Origin: Bacillota bacterium
GTDB taxonomy: Bacteria > Bacillota > UBA4882 > UBA8346
Direction: 5' to 3'
DNA: 64,000 nt
Assembly (NCBI GenBank): GCA_023401925.1
Contig: JAEXDA010000074.1
Location: 1 to 64,000 of the forward strand
Below the pieces are notes generated by a model that saw only the letters and a list, made by a program, of their open reading frames with translations, was not told the DNA's origin and searched no databases. Shown piece after piece: positions 26,819 through 35,835 of the stretch (within the stretch, counting starts at the first letter, position 1; every line of letters starts with the position of its first letter). The position numbers and the translations under genes are program-made.

Positions 26819-27402
26819 GAATCTTCCATAGATAAGATACCATATTCCGGATGGAATGGCGAGGGGGAAAATGGGTTATGAGATCACTTTAATCTTAGAT
26901 TAAGGGATTAATTATGATGCAATGGCGCTAAGACATGAATGATTACTGGAATTACTTCTTAAGATTGTCAAACCAAGGGTGAAATAAAATTCAAAGGATC
27001 TGGTATGTGGAAATAAGGTGCCGTGATTTTTTAAAATAGGCATTTGCTGCTTCAGTAGCTCTCCTGCGTTATTTAGACTTCAGCAAGGCCGATAAAATTA
27101 TGGCGGTTGACACGGGCCTCCGATTATTTAGTTGCAAGGGGCCGGATGAACCAGGCGTATCATCGTTGACTAAAAAAGCAGCGCATTTTATTTATGGATT
27201 TAAATGCAGGTTTTTTACAATTAAGTAAAAAACTTAAATTTTTTAACAATTTTTCAAAGAAAATTAAAGCTATAATGATACCAAATATATTGTACTCTAA
27301 ATGAGAAATAATATAATAATAACATATAAGGGAAAAAATGGATAAAATTTATCGAGTGATAATAGTCTCTTTAAGATCAAAAAACTGAGAGGAGTGTTGT
27401 TT
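26819..27402. other. Intergenic region between parE and the GH2 gene
   Basis: About 580 bases. The right end holds the GH2 promoter. A small palindrome, TTAATC-TTA-GATTAA, lies near 26889-26903. No gene is supported in the remaining part. Confidence 0.4.
27290..27317 (+). promoter_or_regulatory. Promoter of the secreted GH2 gene
   Basis: TTGTAC at 27290-27295, a 16-base spacer and TATAAT at 27312-27317, about 85 bases before the start codon. Confidence 0.6.
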
Positions 27403-30400
27403 ATGGTAGGGAAAAAAATCGTAAGAATGATCATCTTAACGGGTACGGTCATGATGTTAGTTGTCCCCGGTATTTATGCGTGGTCATCCAAGCAGGCTCC
27501 AATCATGACCCAATGGGCCAGTCAGGTCGATCCAAACAATCCTTTGCCGGAGTATCCCCGGCCGCAAATGGTCCGTAACAACTGGCTCAATTTAAACGGA
27601 GTATGGCAATTTCGATCTGGAGCCGTCGGCGATGGAGTTCCGGTTGGGCAAACATTATCCGGCGAAATTTTGGTACCTTTTCCGGTAGAGTCAGCCCTTT
27701 CGGGTGTAATGCAACACTACGATCGGCTCTGGTACCGCCGGACCTTTACCGTGCCCTCCGGATGGAACGGGCAAAGGATCATCTTAAACTTCGGCGCGGT
27801 TGATTATGAGTCGGAAGTGTACATCAACGGGAAAAGCCTGGGCATTCATAAAGGGGGCTATGATCCGTTCCGTTATGACATTACCTCTTATTTAAGCGGA
27901 ATCGGCATCCAGGAATTAATCGTCCGGGTCTATGATCCTACCGAAGCCGGAGGCCAGCCGCGGGGCAAACAAACAACGGCCCCGGGTGGAATCCTCTATA
28001 CCCCGACAACCGGAATTTGGCAGACTGTTTGGATCGAGCCGGTTCCCCAAACTGGAATCAATGATATCAAGATCGTTCCGAACATTGACAACTCCACCTT
28101 GAAATTAACCGTGAACACAGCGGGTTCCACCACTGGCATTTCTGTTGCGGTACAAGTCATAGATTCAGGTATTGTAGTGCAAACCGCTACCGGAAGTCCG
28201 AATACCGAGATGACAATTGAGGTTCCTAATACTAAGCTTTGGTCGCCCGACAATCCATTTCTTTATGATTTAGGGATTTCCCTTGTCCAAAACGGGACCG
28301 CTGTGGATTCAGTTACCAGCTACTTTGGGATGCGCAAAATTTCCCTCGGATTGGTGGACGGTTATCAGAAAATGTTGCTGAACAATCAATTTGTCTTTCA
28401 GATAGGACCTTTGGACCAGGGATTTTGGCCTGACGGGATTTATACGGCTCCGACCGATGATGCCCTGAAATATGATTTACAACAGACCAAAGCGTTGGGC
28501 TTCAACATGGTTCGAAAGCATATCAAAGTAGAGCCTTATCGCTGGTATTATTGGGCTGATAAATTAGGACTGCTGGTGTGGCAGGATATGCCTTCCGGTA
28601 ATTCATACGGGGGAGTGGCTGTAAATCCGGCGGCATTTGAAGCAGAATTGGTTAAAATGGTCCAGACTCATTGGAACAGTCCATGTATTATTATGTGGGA
28701 TATCTTTAATGAAGGCCAAGGACAACAAAATACTACGAACCTGGTTCAGGAAGTGCTGAACCTGGATCCATCCCGGTTGGTTAATCCCAATAGCGGCGGG
28801 AGCGATGAAGGTTTGGGCCAAGTACAAGACTACCATAATTACCCTTCACCGGTTTGCCCCGCCAGCACTACCAGAGCAGTAGCCTGTGGTGAGTATGGTG
28901 GAATCGGTTATCAAATCAATGGGCATATCTGGAGCACCAATGGCAACCCTTATTCCAATGTAACAAATGCTACGGATTATCTCAACAGATATTATGACTA
29001 TATGAATTCCCTGACCGGTTATAAAACTATTCATGGTTTAAGCGCCGCGGTTTATACCCAGATTACCGATGTTGAAACCGAACTGAACGGGCTCATGACT
29101 TATGACCGCGCTGTTGTCAAAGGAGATTTCAATCAAATCAATGCCGCAAATTTACAAGTTAGAAATAAACTGTTGTATGTTTCCGATGTGTTGCCGACTT
29201 CTCAAGGTCAAGCTCAATCCTGGAAGTATACCACCATTTCCCCGACTTCCGATTGGTACACCACCGGCTTCAGCGATTCCAGTTGGAGCACGGGCAACGG
29301 CGGATTTGGCACTTCCGGTACTCCAGGTGCGGTAATTGGAACCACCTGGAATACTTCCGATATCTGGCTTCGGAAACAATTCACACTGGGATCCCTTAAT
29401 GCAACCGACATCAGCAATTTGGTATTCAAGGTTTATCATGATGAGGCATGTGAAATCTACATCAACGGAGTTCAGGCAGCTACTGCTGCCGGTTATACCA
29501 CCAGTTATACTTTATCACAAATTACCCAGGCAGGCAGGAATGCATTGATAACCAATGGGGCAAATCTCATTGCCATCCATTGTTCTCAAACCACTGGCGG
29601 TCAGGGAATTGATGCAGGAATCTCTAAAATGGTATTGCAGGACTATGCCGCCCCCTGGGGGAGTTTTAGCGATAATTTTACGAGTGATAATGCGGCTGAC
29701 TGGACTGTCTATGGTGGGAACTGGGCAGTGACGAATGGTCAATATATTGTAGGAACTTACAACGGGGCGAAGGCGATTGTTAATAACACCAGCTTTGCTA
29801 ATTTTACATATGAGGCGGACCTTTCAATCAGCGGCGGTGATGCCGGACTCATTTTTAGGGTTTCCAATCCTTCCACTGGAACTGACGCTTACAGCGGGTA
29901 TTATGCAGGACTTAACTCTACCGGCTATGTTGTGCTCGGAAAAGCAAGCAATAATTGGACCCGGTTAGCGACTTCAAATATGACGCTATCGGCCAATACC
30001 ATCTATCATATGAAGGTTACTGCCAACGGTTCCAACATTCAAGTTTTCGTCGATGATATGTCCAATCCTAAAATTAACGCCACGGATTTTTCGTTTTTTT
30101 CTGGCGCAATCGGTGTCCGAACCTTCGGCTCGGCGGCGATATTTGACAATATTAGTGTAATTCCTACTGCTGCCAGTAAATGTACGGGTGGAACCATCGG
30201 TGTCAGTAGTTCGGCCAGCCCGTCCGGTGAAGATGCGACGAAAACTTTTGACGGTTCGGCCTCCACCAAATGGCTTATCAGAGAACCAACCGGATGGATT
30301 CAATATCATTTTGGAGGAATCGCCTGGGCGGTCAATCAGTATACCATCACTTCAGCCAATGATTATCCGGCCCGCGATCCTAAGGATTGGACTTTCCAAG

Positions 30401-30846
30401 GTTCCAACGACGGAACGAACTGGATCACCTTGGATACTAGAAGCAACGAAAGTTTTTCCAGCCGTTATCTGAAAAAGACGTATACTTTTACCAATGACAC
30501 GGCTTATAAGATTTACCGGTTTTTGGTGACCGCCAATAGCGGCGATCCCTACCTGCAAACGGCGGAAATTGAAATGTTTGCCGGAACCGGTGTGGTTTTT
30601 TACAAGGACGATAATTTTAATGGACCTGCCAGTCAAGTATTGGGCAAAGGAACGTATACTATGATGCAGCTAAGCGCGATGGGAGTTCCCAATGACTGGA
30701 TGACTTCCTTGAAAGTACCCAGCGGCTGGAGGGTCACTGTTTATCAAGATTGGAATTTTACCGGCACTTCGTGGATTTTTACTGGAGATACCGGTAATGT
30801 GGGGTCAGCTTGTAATGATCAGATGTCTTCATGCGTGATTCAGTGA
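27403..30846 (+). CDS. Secreted multidomain glycoside hydrolase family 2 enzyme with crystallin-like C-terminus
   Basis: 1147 residues with a signal peptide (residues 1-26, MVVPGIYAW-like end). A GH2 sugar-binding jelly roll (about 55-205), an immunoglobulin-like domain (205-310) and a TIM barrel (310-560) follow. The likely acid/base is Glu437 in DIFNEGQG and the nucleophile Glu497 in ACGEYGG. Then come a jelly-roll-like module (about 600-750), a concanavalin-like domain (DNFTSDNAADWTVYGGNWAV..., 755-925), an F5/8-type-C/CBM32-like domain (GEDATKTFDGSASTKW..., 930-1065) and a beta/gamma-crystallin module (VVFYKDDNF...DQMSS, 1065-1147). GH2 includes beta-galactosidase, beta-glucuronidase and beta-mannosidase; the substrate cannot be fixed here. 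ATG at 27403 suits GAGAGGAG eight bases upstream. It is monocistronic with a strong terminator. Confidence 0.88.
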   Translation: MVGKKIVRMIILTGTVMMLVVPGIYAWSSKQAPIMTQWASQVDPNNPLPEYPRPQMVRNNWLNLNGVWQFRSGAVGDGVPVGQTLSGEILVPFPVESALSGVMQHYDRLWYRRTFTVPSGWNGQRIILNFGAVDYESEVYINGKSLGIHKGGYDPFRYDITSYLSGIGIQELIVRVYDPTEAGGQPRGKQTTAPGGILYTPTTGIWQTVWIEPVPQTGINDIKIVPNIDNSTLKLTVNTAGSTTGISVAVQVIDSGIVVQTATGSPNTEMTIEVPNTKLWSPDNPFLYDLGISLVQNGTAVDSVTSYFGMRKISLGLVDGYQKMLLNNQFVFQIGPLDQGFWPDGIYTAPTDDALKYDLQQTKALGFNMVRKHIKVEPYRWYYWADKLGLLVWQDMPSGNSYGGVAVNPAAFEAELVKMVQTHWNSPCIIMWDIFNEGQGQQNTTNLVQEVLNLDPSRLVNPNSGGSDEGLGQVQDYHNYPSPVCPASTTRAVACGEYGGIGYQINGHIWSTNGNPYSNVTNATDYLNRYYDYMNSLTGYKTIHGLSAAVYTQITDVETELNGLMTYDRAVVKGDFNQINAANLQVRNKLLYVSDVLPTSQGQAQSWKYTTISPTSDWYTTGFSDSSWSTGNGGFGTSGTPGAVIGTTWNTSDIWLRKQFTLGSLNATDISNLVFKVYHDEACEIYINGVQAATAAGYTTSYTLSQITQAGRNALITNGANLIAIHCSQTTGGQGIDAGISKMVLQDYAAPWGSFSDNFTSDNAADWTVYGGNWAVTNGQYIVGTYNGAKAIVNNTSFANFTYEADLSISGGDAGLIFRVSNPSTGTDAYSGYYAGLNSTGYVVLGKASNNWTRLATSNMTLSANTIYHMKVTANGSNIQVFVDDMSNPKINATDFSFFSGAIGVRTFGSAAIFDNISVIPTAASKCTGGTIGVSSSASPSGEDATKTFDGSASTKWLIREPTGWIQYHFGGIAWAVNQYTITSANDYPARDPKDWTFQGSNDGTNWITLDTRSNESFSSRYLKKTYTFTNDTAYKIYRFLVTANSGDPYLQTAEIEMFAGTGVVFYKDDNFNGPASQVLGKGTYTMMQLSAMGVPNDWMTSLKVPSGWRVTVYQDWNFTGTSWIFTGDTGNVGSACNDQMSSCVIQ

Positions 30847-30866
30847 TTTAAATCGAGGCACATGGA

Positions 30867-30900
30867 GAGGCAACCCCTAAAAAAATGGCGGTTGCCTCTA
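30867..30900 (+). terminator. Terminator of the GH2 gene
   Basis: GAGGCAACC pairs perfectly with GGTTGCCTC across a 14-base loop, 20 bases after the stop. The T run is weak, so termination may be partial. Confidence 0.65.
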
Positions 30901-31188
30901 TTGCAATCGCAGATCAAACTATGGACAGCTCATAATCTGATGGCCTTGATCCCAGTGAAGTAATTTTTTATAGGGAATGAGGGAGTTTTCATTAAGATAC
31001 CTATTGACGGCTCTAAAACGTTATACTAATTATCTTTTTTGCCTTTTCTTTTTGAACCCTTAAAAAAATTTTAAACAAAATTGACGTCATGATAGGGGAA
31101 TGATATATTATCATAGGAAAATAAAGTTTTACAATCTGCTGCATTTGTTGCTGTATTTAGGAATTTACTAAAACTATAGAAGGATCCT
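30901..31188 (+). promoter_or_regulatory. Upstream region of the TRIC-type channel gene with a promoter
   Basis: TTGACG at 31081-31086, a 17-base spacer and TATATT at 31104-31109 form a good sigma-A promoter. The leader is about 75 bases. Nothing else is recognised. Confidence 0.65.
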
Positions 31189-31818
31189 TTGACAAATATG
31201 CTGTTCATTAATTTTTTTGAATATGCCGGAACAGCTGCTTTCGCTGTTTCCGGGGCACTTTTGGGATGTAAAAAACAGCTTGATTACTTTGGGATTGTTG
31301 TTTTGGCAATCGTGACTGCAATTGGAGGAGGCCTTATCCGCGATGTGTTTATTGGCGATTACCCTCCCAATGCTTTACGCCACCCGATCTATATTAACAT
31401 CAGCATCATTGCCGCTATTGTGACCATATTGTTTCATCGGAAATTTTCTTATTTAGGTAATATCATATTATTATTTGATGCTCTCGGATTGGGTGCTTTT
31501 ACGGCTCTTGGCTCCAATATGGCTTTGCAACACAAAATGATGCAACCCCAGATTGTGGCAACTTTCGGTTTATTAACGGGAGTGGGCGGAGGGATTATCC
31601 GCGATATTTGCGCCAATGAAATCCCTTTGGTGTTTCAAAAAGAAATCTATGCCCTAGCTTCTATTATTGGAGCTTTCGTTTTTTATTATTCTCATTATTG
31701 GATTCCGGGAATTCATCCTCTTTATATCTGCTTTGCGGTAACATTTATCATTCGACTGGTGGCGATTATTTATAGCCTTCATCTTCCGGTGATAACCAAC
31801 AAGATGGAGGGAAGTTGA
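31189..31818 (+). CDS. TRIC/YicG (UPF0126) family cation channel protein
   Basis: 209 residues with seven hydrophobic helices. The two repeated GGGLIRD/GGGIIRD motifs (AIGGGLIRDVFIGDYPP and GVGGGIIRDICANEIP) define the UPF0126 family, whose members form trimeric potassium or monovalent cation channels. The inverted half-repeat structure typical of the family is visible. The TTG start at 31189 is chosen because AGAAGGA ends four bases upstream; the next ATG would be badly spaced. It stands alone with its own promoter, and a terminator lies about 170 bases after it. Confidence 0.92.
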   Translation: MTNMLFINFFEYAGTAAFAVSGALLGCKKQLDYFGIVVLAIVTAIGGGLIRDVFIGDYPPNALRHPIYINISIIAAIVTILFHRKFSYLGNIILLFDALGLGAFTALGSNMALQHKMMQPQIVATFGLLTGVGGGIIRDICANEIPLVFQKEIYALASIIGAFVFYYSHYWIPGIHPLYICFAVTFIIRLVAIIYSLHLPVITNKMEGS

Positions 31819-31988
31819 TTCCAAAGCCGTAAATAAACAATCCAGACTGTCTTTTAGTAATTTATATCCCAAGATATTCTTAAATGAACATCGATGGATT
31901 AGTAAACTATAGTCGATCCATGATATGCTCATTGTTTACCGTAATTAGCTCTGCTTTTATTTTTTTGATTATATCTTTTAAAATGTTA

Positions 31989-32017
31989 AAACCCGCTGTC
32001 TTCTGAAGCGGGTTTTT
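31989..32017 (+). terminator. Rho-independent terminator
   Basis: AAACCCGCT pairs perfectly with AGCGGGTTT, with a nine-base loop and a following T run. Confidence 0.85.
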
Positions 32018-32105
32018 GGGATTTGACGGTAATCATAACCCATTGTATGAAAATTCATTAGCATATATGAATTCACCTGTAAATCTTGGGGTGATAAATT
32101 GGGTA

Positions 32106-32134
32106 TTGCCACAACTAATATATTAGTTTAATAT
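32106..32134 (+). promoter_or_regulatory. Promoter of the transporter-hydantoinase operon
   Basis: TTGCCA at 32106-32111, a 17-base spacer and TAATAT at 32129-32134. Both palindromic boxes lie on it. Confidence 0.6.
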
Positions 32135-32140
32135 ATTAGT
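32114..32140. promoter_or_regulatory. Twin palindromic operator boxes, probable GntR sites
   Basis: ACTAATATATTAGT (32114-32127) is a perfect 14-base palindrome. TAATATATTA occurs again at 32129-32138, 13 bases on. The first fills the promoter spacer and the second covers the -10 box, so binding would repress. The GntR gene at the end of the operon is the likely binder. A ten-base match (TATTAGTTTA) occurs at 36614-36623 before that gene. Confidence 0.6.
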
Positions 32141-32262
32141 GCAAAGTAATTAAAAATTCTGTAACAAAAAACGATAAGAGAGGAGGTGATTGCAGAAATA
32201 ACGATAGGAACGTCGACTTTGGGGACATTACTTCATTAAGACTTAAAGGGAGGAAGAACATT

Positions 32263-33558
32263 GTGATTAACATGATTAGCGGTATTTTATTACTTGTGAC
32301 ATTTATTGGTTTGATCATTTATTGTATGAAAGGCGGAAACCTGTTGGTTGGTTTCATAGCCACCGCCATCGCCTGGTGTATTATTGGGCGGGTACCCATG
32401 AACGCCGTGGTAACTGATATTTTTCAAACTTCGGTGGAAAATTACGGGAAAACCATTGCCATCATCGTATTCGGAGCCTGGTTTGGACGGATGCTGGTTG
32501 ATACGGGTATCGCCGGTTACATCATCAAGAAAACCGTTGAACTGGCTGGCGATAAACCTCTTTTCACCATGTTGCTGTTAAGCATTGTTTGTGCTTTGAT
32601 TTTTACCAGTGCTTTCGGGGTCGGGTCGGTGATGGCCATCGGGATGATTGTGTTACCGATTTTGTTCTCTTTGGGTGTTGATAAGAAAACCGCCTTGGGC
32701 GCTTATATGCTGGCGGTTGCGGCTGGCATGTACCTGAATATCGCTTATGTCAATCAATTTTTTGGAGTATTTCCCCATGTAAAATATGACGACCATTACA
32801 TTCGTTTTGCGGTTATCGCTACCATTGTGCATGTTGGAGTCATGATTGCCTTCATTCTTTTTAATTATTTGCGTAGCCAAAAAAGTAATCGGGCAAGAGC
32901 TTGGGCTGTAAGCGGCACTCCAGAGGTTCGAGAGGCCAGACCGCTGGGTTGGTACTGTATGGTCGTGCCGTTTGTGCCGATTATTATGGTTTCATTTTTC
33001 AAATGGCAACCGGTCCCTTCGTTCTTACTTGGGATTTTTATGGGATTGCTCTTCACCCGGAATCTGGTTACTTACAAACTGGCTGTGGAAAAGATTCAAA
33101 AAACCCTGTATGACGGAATTGCCGACAGTGGTCTGTTGATTGGAATGTTATACAGCGTGAATATATTCCAGGCTGCCGCCAAACAGGTTTCCCCGATTTT
33201 ACAAAGCCTGCTGGGCGGTATTATTCCTACCACGCCAATGGTAATCTTAATCGCTTTTTGTGTATTGGCCCCGTTGGCGCTGTTCCGGGGTCCTCTCATG
33301 ATTTGGGGTTCCGGTATTGCCTTGTTATCGATTTTCCAAGCGATGGGCGTTTTCCATGAAATGTTCCTGTTTGCTTTGTTTCTGATTCCGCCGGTTGCGA
33401 TTGTTGCCAGTGCCTGTCCCACTCAATCCTGGACCATGTGGGGCCTCAGTTACGCAAAGCTGGAACCGAAACAATATATTAAAACCAATTTGCCTTGGGC
33501 ATGGGGTATTTTGATTATTGTTGAAATCATTGCCTATGTGATGATCGGCAGAGGTTGA
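32263..33558 (+). CDS. Ion-transporter-superfamily-like permease for a small organic acid or amide (unassigned)
   Basis: 431 residues with about 11-12 hydrophobic helices. The pattern of two related halves with re-entrant-like glycine-rich segments (FTSAFGVGSVMAIGMIVLPILF, RGPLMIWGSGIALLS) resembles GntP/citrate-type permeases of the ion transporter superfamily, but I could not assign a named family. GTG at 32263 follows AAGGGAGG by nine bases. It is the first gene of a four-gene unit with a hydantoinase/oxoprolinase-like gene, so it probably imports that protein's substrate, such as a hydantoin, oxoproline or related cyclic amide. This is inferred from context. Confidence 0.7.
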   Translation: MINMISGILLLVTFIGLIIYCMKGGNLLVGFIATAIAWCIIGRVPMNAVVTDIFQTSVENYGKTIAIIVFGAWFGRMLVDTGIAGYIIKKTVELAGDKPLFTMLLLSIVCALIFTSAFGVGSVMAIGMIVLPILFSLGVDKKTALGAYMLAVAAGMYLNIAYVNQFFGVFPHVKYDDHYIRFAVIATIVHVGVMIAFILFNYLRSQKSNRARAWAVSGTPEVREARPLGWYCMVVPFVPIIMVSFFKWQPVPSFLLGIFMGLLFTRNLVTYKLAVEKIQKTLYDGIADSGLLIGMLYSVNIFQAAAKQVSPILQSLLGGIIPTTPMVILIAFCVLAPLALFRGPLMIWGSGIALLSIFQAMGVFHEMFLFALFLIPPVAIVASACPTQSWTMWGLSYAKLEPKQYIKTNLPWAWGILIIVEIIAYVMIGRG

Positions 33559-33592
33559 ACCCCGTTCCGGGAAGAATCGGCTGGGAACCCAT

Positions 33593-33613
33593 GAAGAAGC
33601 CGGCCGGTTCTTC
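33593..33613 (+). other. Intercistronic hairpin 1
   Basis: GAAGAA pairs with TTCTTC around a GC-rich centre containing CCGGCCGG. No T run follows. It lies in the 144-base gap between the permease and hydantoinase-like genes. Confidence 0.45.
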
Positions 33614-33633
33614 TTCTAGACACAGATTTTGAA

Positions 33634-33684
33634 AAAGCGCACCCGGAATAAAGTTCCCCGATTGAAGGGGGAGCGGGCGCGTTT
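33634..33684 (+). other. Intercistronic hairpin 2 (nested)
   Basis: AAAGCGCACCCG pairs with CGGGCGCGTTT around a second hairpin, TCCCC with GGGGA. It ends seven bases before the ribosome binding site GGAGG of the next gene, so it could tune its translation or protect the mRNA end. Confidence 0.5.
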
Positions 33685-33702
33685 AAACACTGGAGGATTT
33701 AA

Positions 33703-35835
33703 ATGATGAACAAGAGAGCGATTCGGATCGGGATTGATGTGGGTGGGACTCACACCAAGGCCGTGGCCATTGATAATGATACCAATGAGATTGTTGGTAA
33801 AGGTTCGGTGATGACGACCCACCATCACAAGCAGGGGGTGGCTGCCGGTGTGGTGGAGGCCTTTCAGAAATGTCTTGCTGAAAACAACATCCGCCCCGAG
33901 GAGGTTATCTTTATCGCCCACAGCACCACACAGGCCACCAACGCCCTGTTGGAAGGGGATGTAGCCCGGGTCGGGGTAATCGGTATCAGTGGTGGGGGAC
34001 TGGAGGGTTTTCTTGCCAAAAGGCAGACGAGGATTGAAAGTATTGATTTGGGTACCGGCAAGTTTATTGAAATCGACCATACCCATTTGAAAATGAAAGA
34101 GATGTCGCCTGAGGTTGTCAAGGAGACCATCGGGAAAATGATTAAACTGGGCGATCGGGTCATTGTAGCCAGTAAGGCGTTTGGCGTTGACAATATGAGA
34201 GAAGAACGGATTGTAGCTGAGGAAGCGGAGTCTTTGGGTATTCCCTGTACGGTAGCATCCGATATCACAAAGTTATACGGCCTGACGACCCGCACCCGTA
34301 CCGCGGCTTTGAACGCTTCCATTCTGCCGAAGATGCTTGACACGGCCAATTCAACTGAACATAGTGTCCGTTCCACGGGTATCGATGTACCGTTGATGAT
34401 TATGCGCGGTGATGGCGGCGTTATGGAAATCAACGAGATGAAAAAACGTCCGATTTTAACAATGCTTTCCGGTCCTGCGGCCAGCGTTATCGGGGCTTTG
34501 ATGTATCTGCGGGCCTCCAATGGTATTTATTTTGAAGTCGGCGGTACCTCGACCAATATCGGGGTGATCAAGAATGGCCGTCCAGCGGTTGACTATTCCA
34601 TTATCGGTGGACATCGCACTTACGTTAATAGCTTGGATGTACGGGTTTTGGGGGTGGCCGGCGGCAGCATGGTGCGGGCTAGAAAAGGTGAAGTCATTGA
34701 TGTCGGGCCTCGTTCCGCCCATATTGCCGGACTGGGTTATGCCTGTTTTACTGAAACAGCCCTTTTTGATGGCGCTACATTATATTATATCAAGCCGCGC
34801 GAAAACGACCCCGCCGATTATGTGGCGATTCGGCTCAATAACGGCGAAAGCGTAACTATCACTAACACGTGTGCAGCAAACGTCCTGGGTATTCTAGGGG
34901 AAAATGATTACGCCCGCGGTAATTACGAATCAAGCTGCAAGGCCATGCAACTTTTAGCCAGTGAAGTGGGTATGTCGATTGAAGAAACTGCCAAAGCGAT
35001 TTTAACAAAATCCTGCCAGAAGATTGTCCCGGTGATTGAAGATTTGGTAACGAAATATAAAATTGAACGCGAACAGATTGTGCTGGTGGGCGCTGGGGGC
35101 GGTGCAGGCACTCTGTTGACCTTTACTGCCAATATGATGGATTTTAAATATCAGATCCCGGAAAATGCCGAGGTGATTTCTTCGATTGGAGTGGCTCTGG
35201 CGATGGTCCGGGAAATGGTGGAGCGGACGATTCCCAATCCTACGGCAACCGATATTGCCCAGCTGAAGAAAGAAGCCAGAGAGCTTGCCATGAACAGCGG
35301 CGCCGTGGGGGACAGCATCGAGGTGTATGTGGAGATTGATGAACAGGCTCAAAAGGTTACCGCGATTGCCATGGGTTCGACGGAGGTAAAGACCAGCGAT
35401 TTGATGAAAAATTGTAGCGCGGCAGAAGCTGTTAAAATTGCAGCCGATTCCATCGGGGTCGACCAAAACGCTGTTAAAATGGAGGCTTCCAACGAATTTA
35501 TCTTTGTGATAACGGCTGAAAAAAGCGGGAAAGCGGCCTTACGGGTTGTAGATAAAAAGGGTTTTATCAAGATTCAGCGCGCCAATGGCGCAGTGGAATC
35601 TACCTCCATGAAAAATGCCCCGGAAACCCTGAGGCGAATGTGGGATCACGCCAGCAATTTTTCAAGCGAAGTGCGGATCAATCCTGATGTCTATGTTATT
35701 GCCGGTTCTCATGTACTGGACTATTCCGGTATTCCGGAGCTGGTGCAGGTAACCGGTTTGATTGAAGCCGAGCTTTGTGATGTCGCCCCGGATGATACGT
35801 TAATATTAGTGCTGGCCCGGAATGAATTGGGATGA
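33703..35835 (+). CDS. Hydantoinase/oxoprolinase-family protein (HyuA-like)
   Basis: 710 residues. The N-terminal domain has the ASKHA-like start IRIGIDVGGTHTKAVAID, then HSTTQATNALLEGDVARVGVIG, which is typical of the hydantoinase/oxoprolinase N-terminal region. The main domain has LSGPAASVIGALMYL, YFEVGGTSTNIGVIKNG and VRVLGVAGGSMVRA. Known members hydrolyse hydantoins, 5-oxoproline or acetone-type substrates with ATP, often needing a second HyuB subunit. No hyuB-like gene is nearby, so the exact reaction is open. The C-terminal ~200 residues extend beyond the core. ATG at 33703 follows GGAGG by six bases. Its stop overlaps the start of the HEXXH gene. Confidence 0.88.
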   Translation: MMNKRAIRIGIDVGGTHTKAVAIDNDTNEIVGKGSVMTTHHHKQGVAAGVVEAFQKCLAENNIRPEEVIFIAHSTTQATNALLEGDVARVGVIGISGGGLEGFLAKRQTRIESIDLGTGKFIEIDHTHLKMKEMSPEVVKETIGKMIKLGDRVIVASKAFGVDNMREERIVAEEAESLGIPCTVASDITKLYGLTTRTRTAALNASILPKMLDTANSTEHSVRSTGIDVPLMIMRGDGGVMEINEMKKRPILTMLSGPAASVIGALMYLRASNGIYFEVGGTSTNIGVIKNGRPAVDYSIIGGHRTYVNSLDVRVLGVAGGSMVRARKGEVIDVGPRSAHIAGLGYACFTETALFDGATLYYIKPRENDPADYVAIRLNNGESVTITNTCAANVLGILGENDYARGNYESSCKAMQLLASEVGMSIEETAKAILTKSCQKIVPVIEDLVTKYKIEREQIVLVGAGGGAGTLLTFTANMMDFKYQIPENAEVISSIGVALAMVREMVERTIPNPTATDIAQLKKEARELAMNSGAVGDSIEVYVEIDEQAQKVTAIAMGSTEVKTSDLMKNCSAAEAVKIAADSIGVDQNAVKMEASNEFIFVITAEKSGKAALRVVDKKGFIKIQRANGAVESTSMKNAPETLRRMWDHASNFSSEVRINPDVYVIAGSHVLDYSGIPELVQVTGLIEAELCDVAPDDTLILVLARNELG

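Larger units (their letters stand above)
31819..32262. other. Intergenic region: terminator, then operator-promoter of the transporter operon
   Basis: The region holds a terminator at 31989-32017 and a promoter overlapped by two palindromes at 32106-32140. A long leader (about 120 bases) precedes the transporter gene. No gene is supported. Confidence 0.6.

Noticed and set aside
33864..34520. 218-codon minus-strand frame inside the hydantoinase-like gene
   Set aside because: It is a shadow of the well-supported plus-strand gene, without its own motif, start site or promoter.
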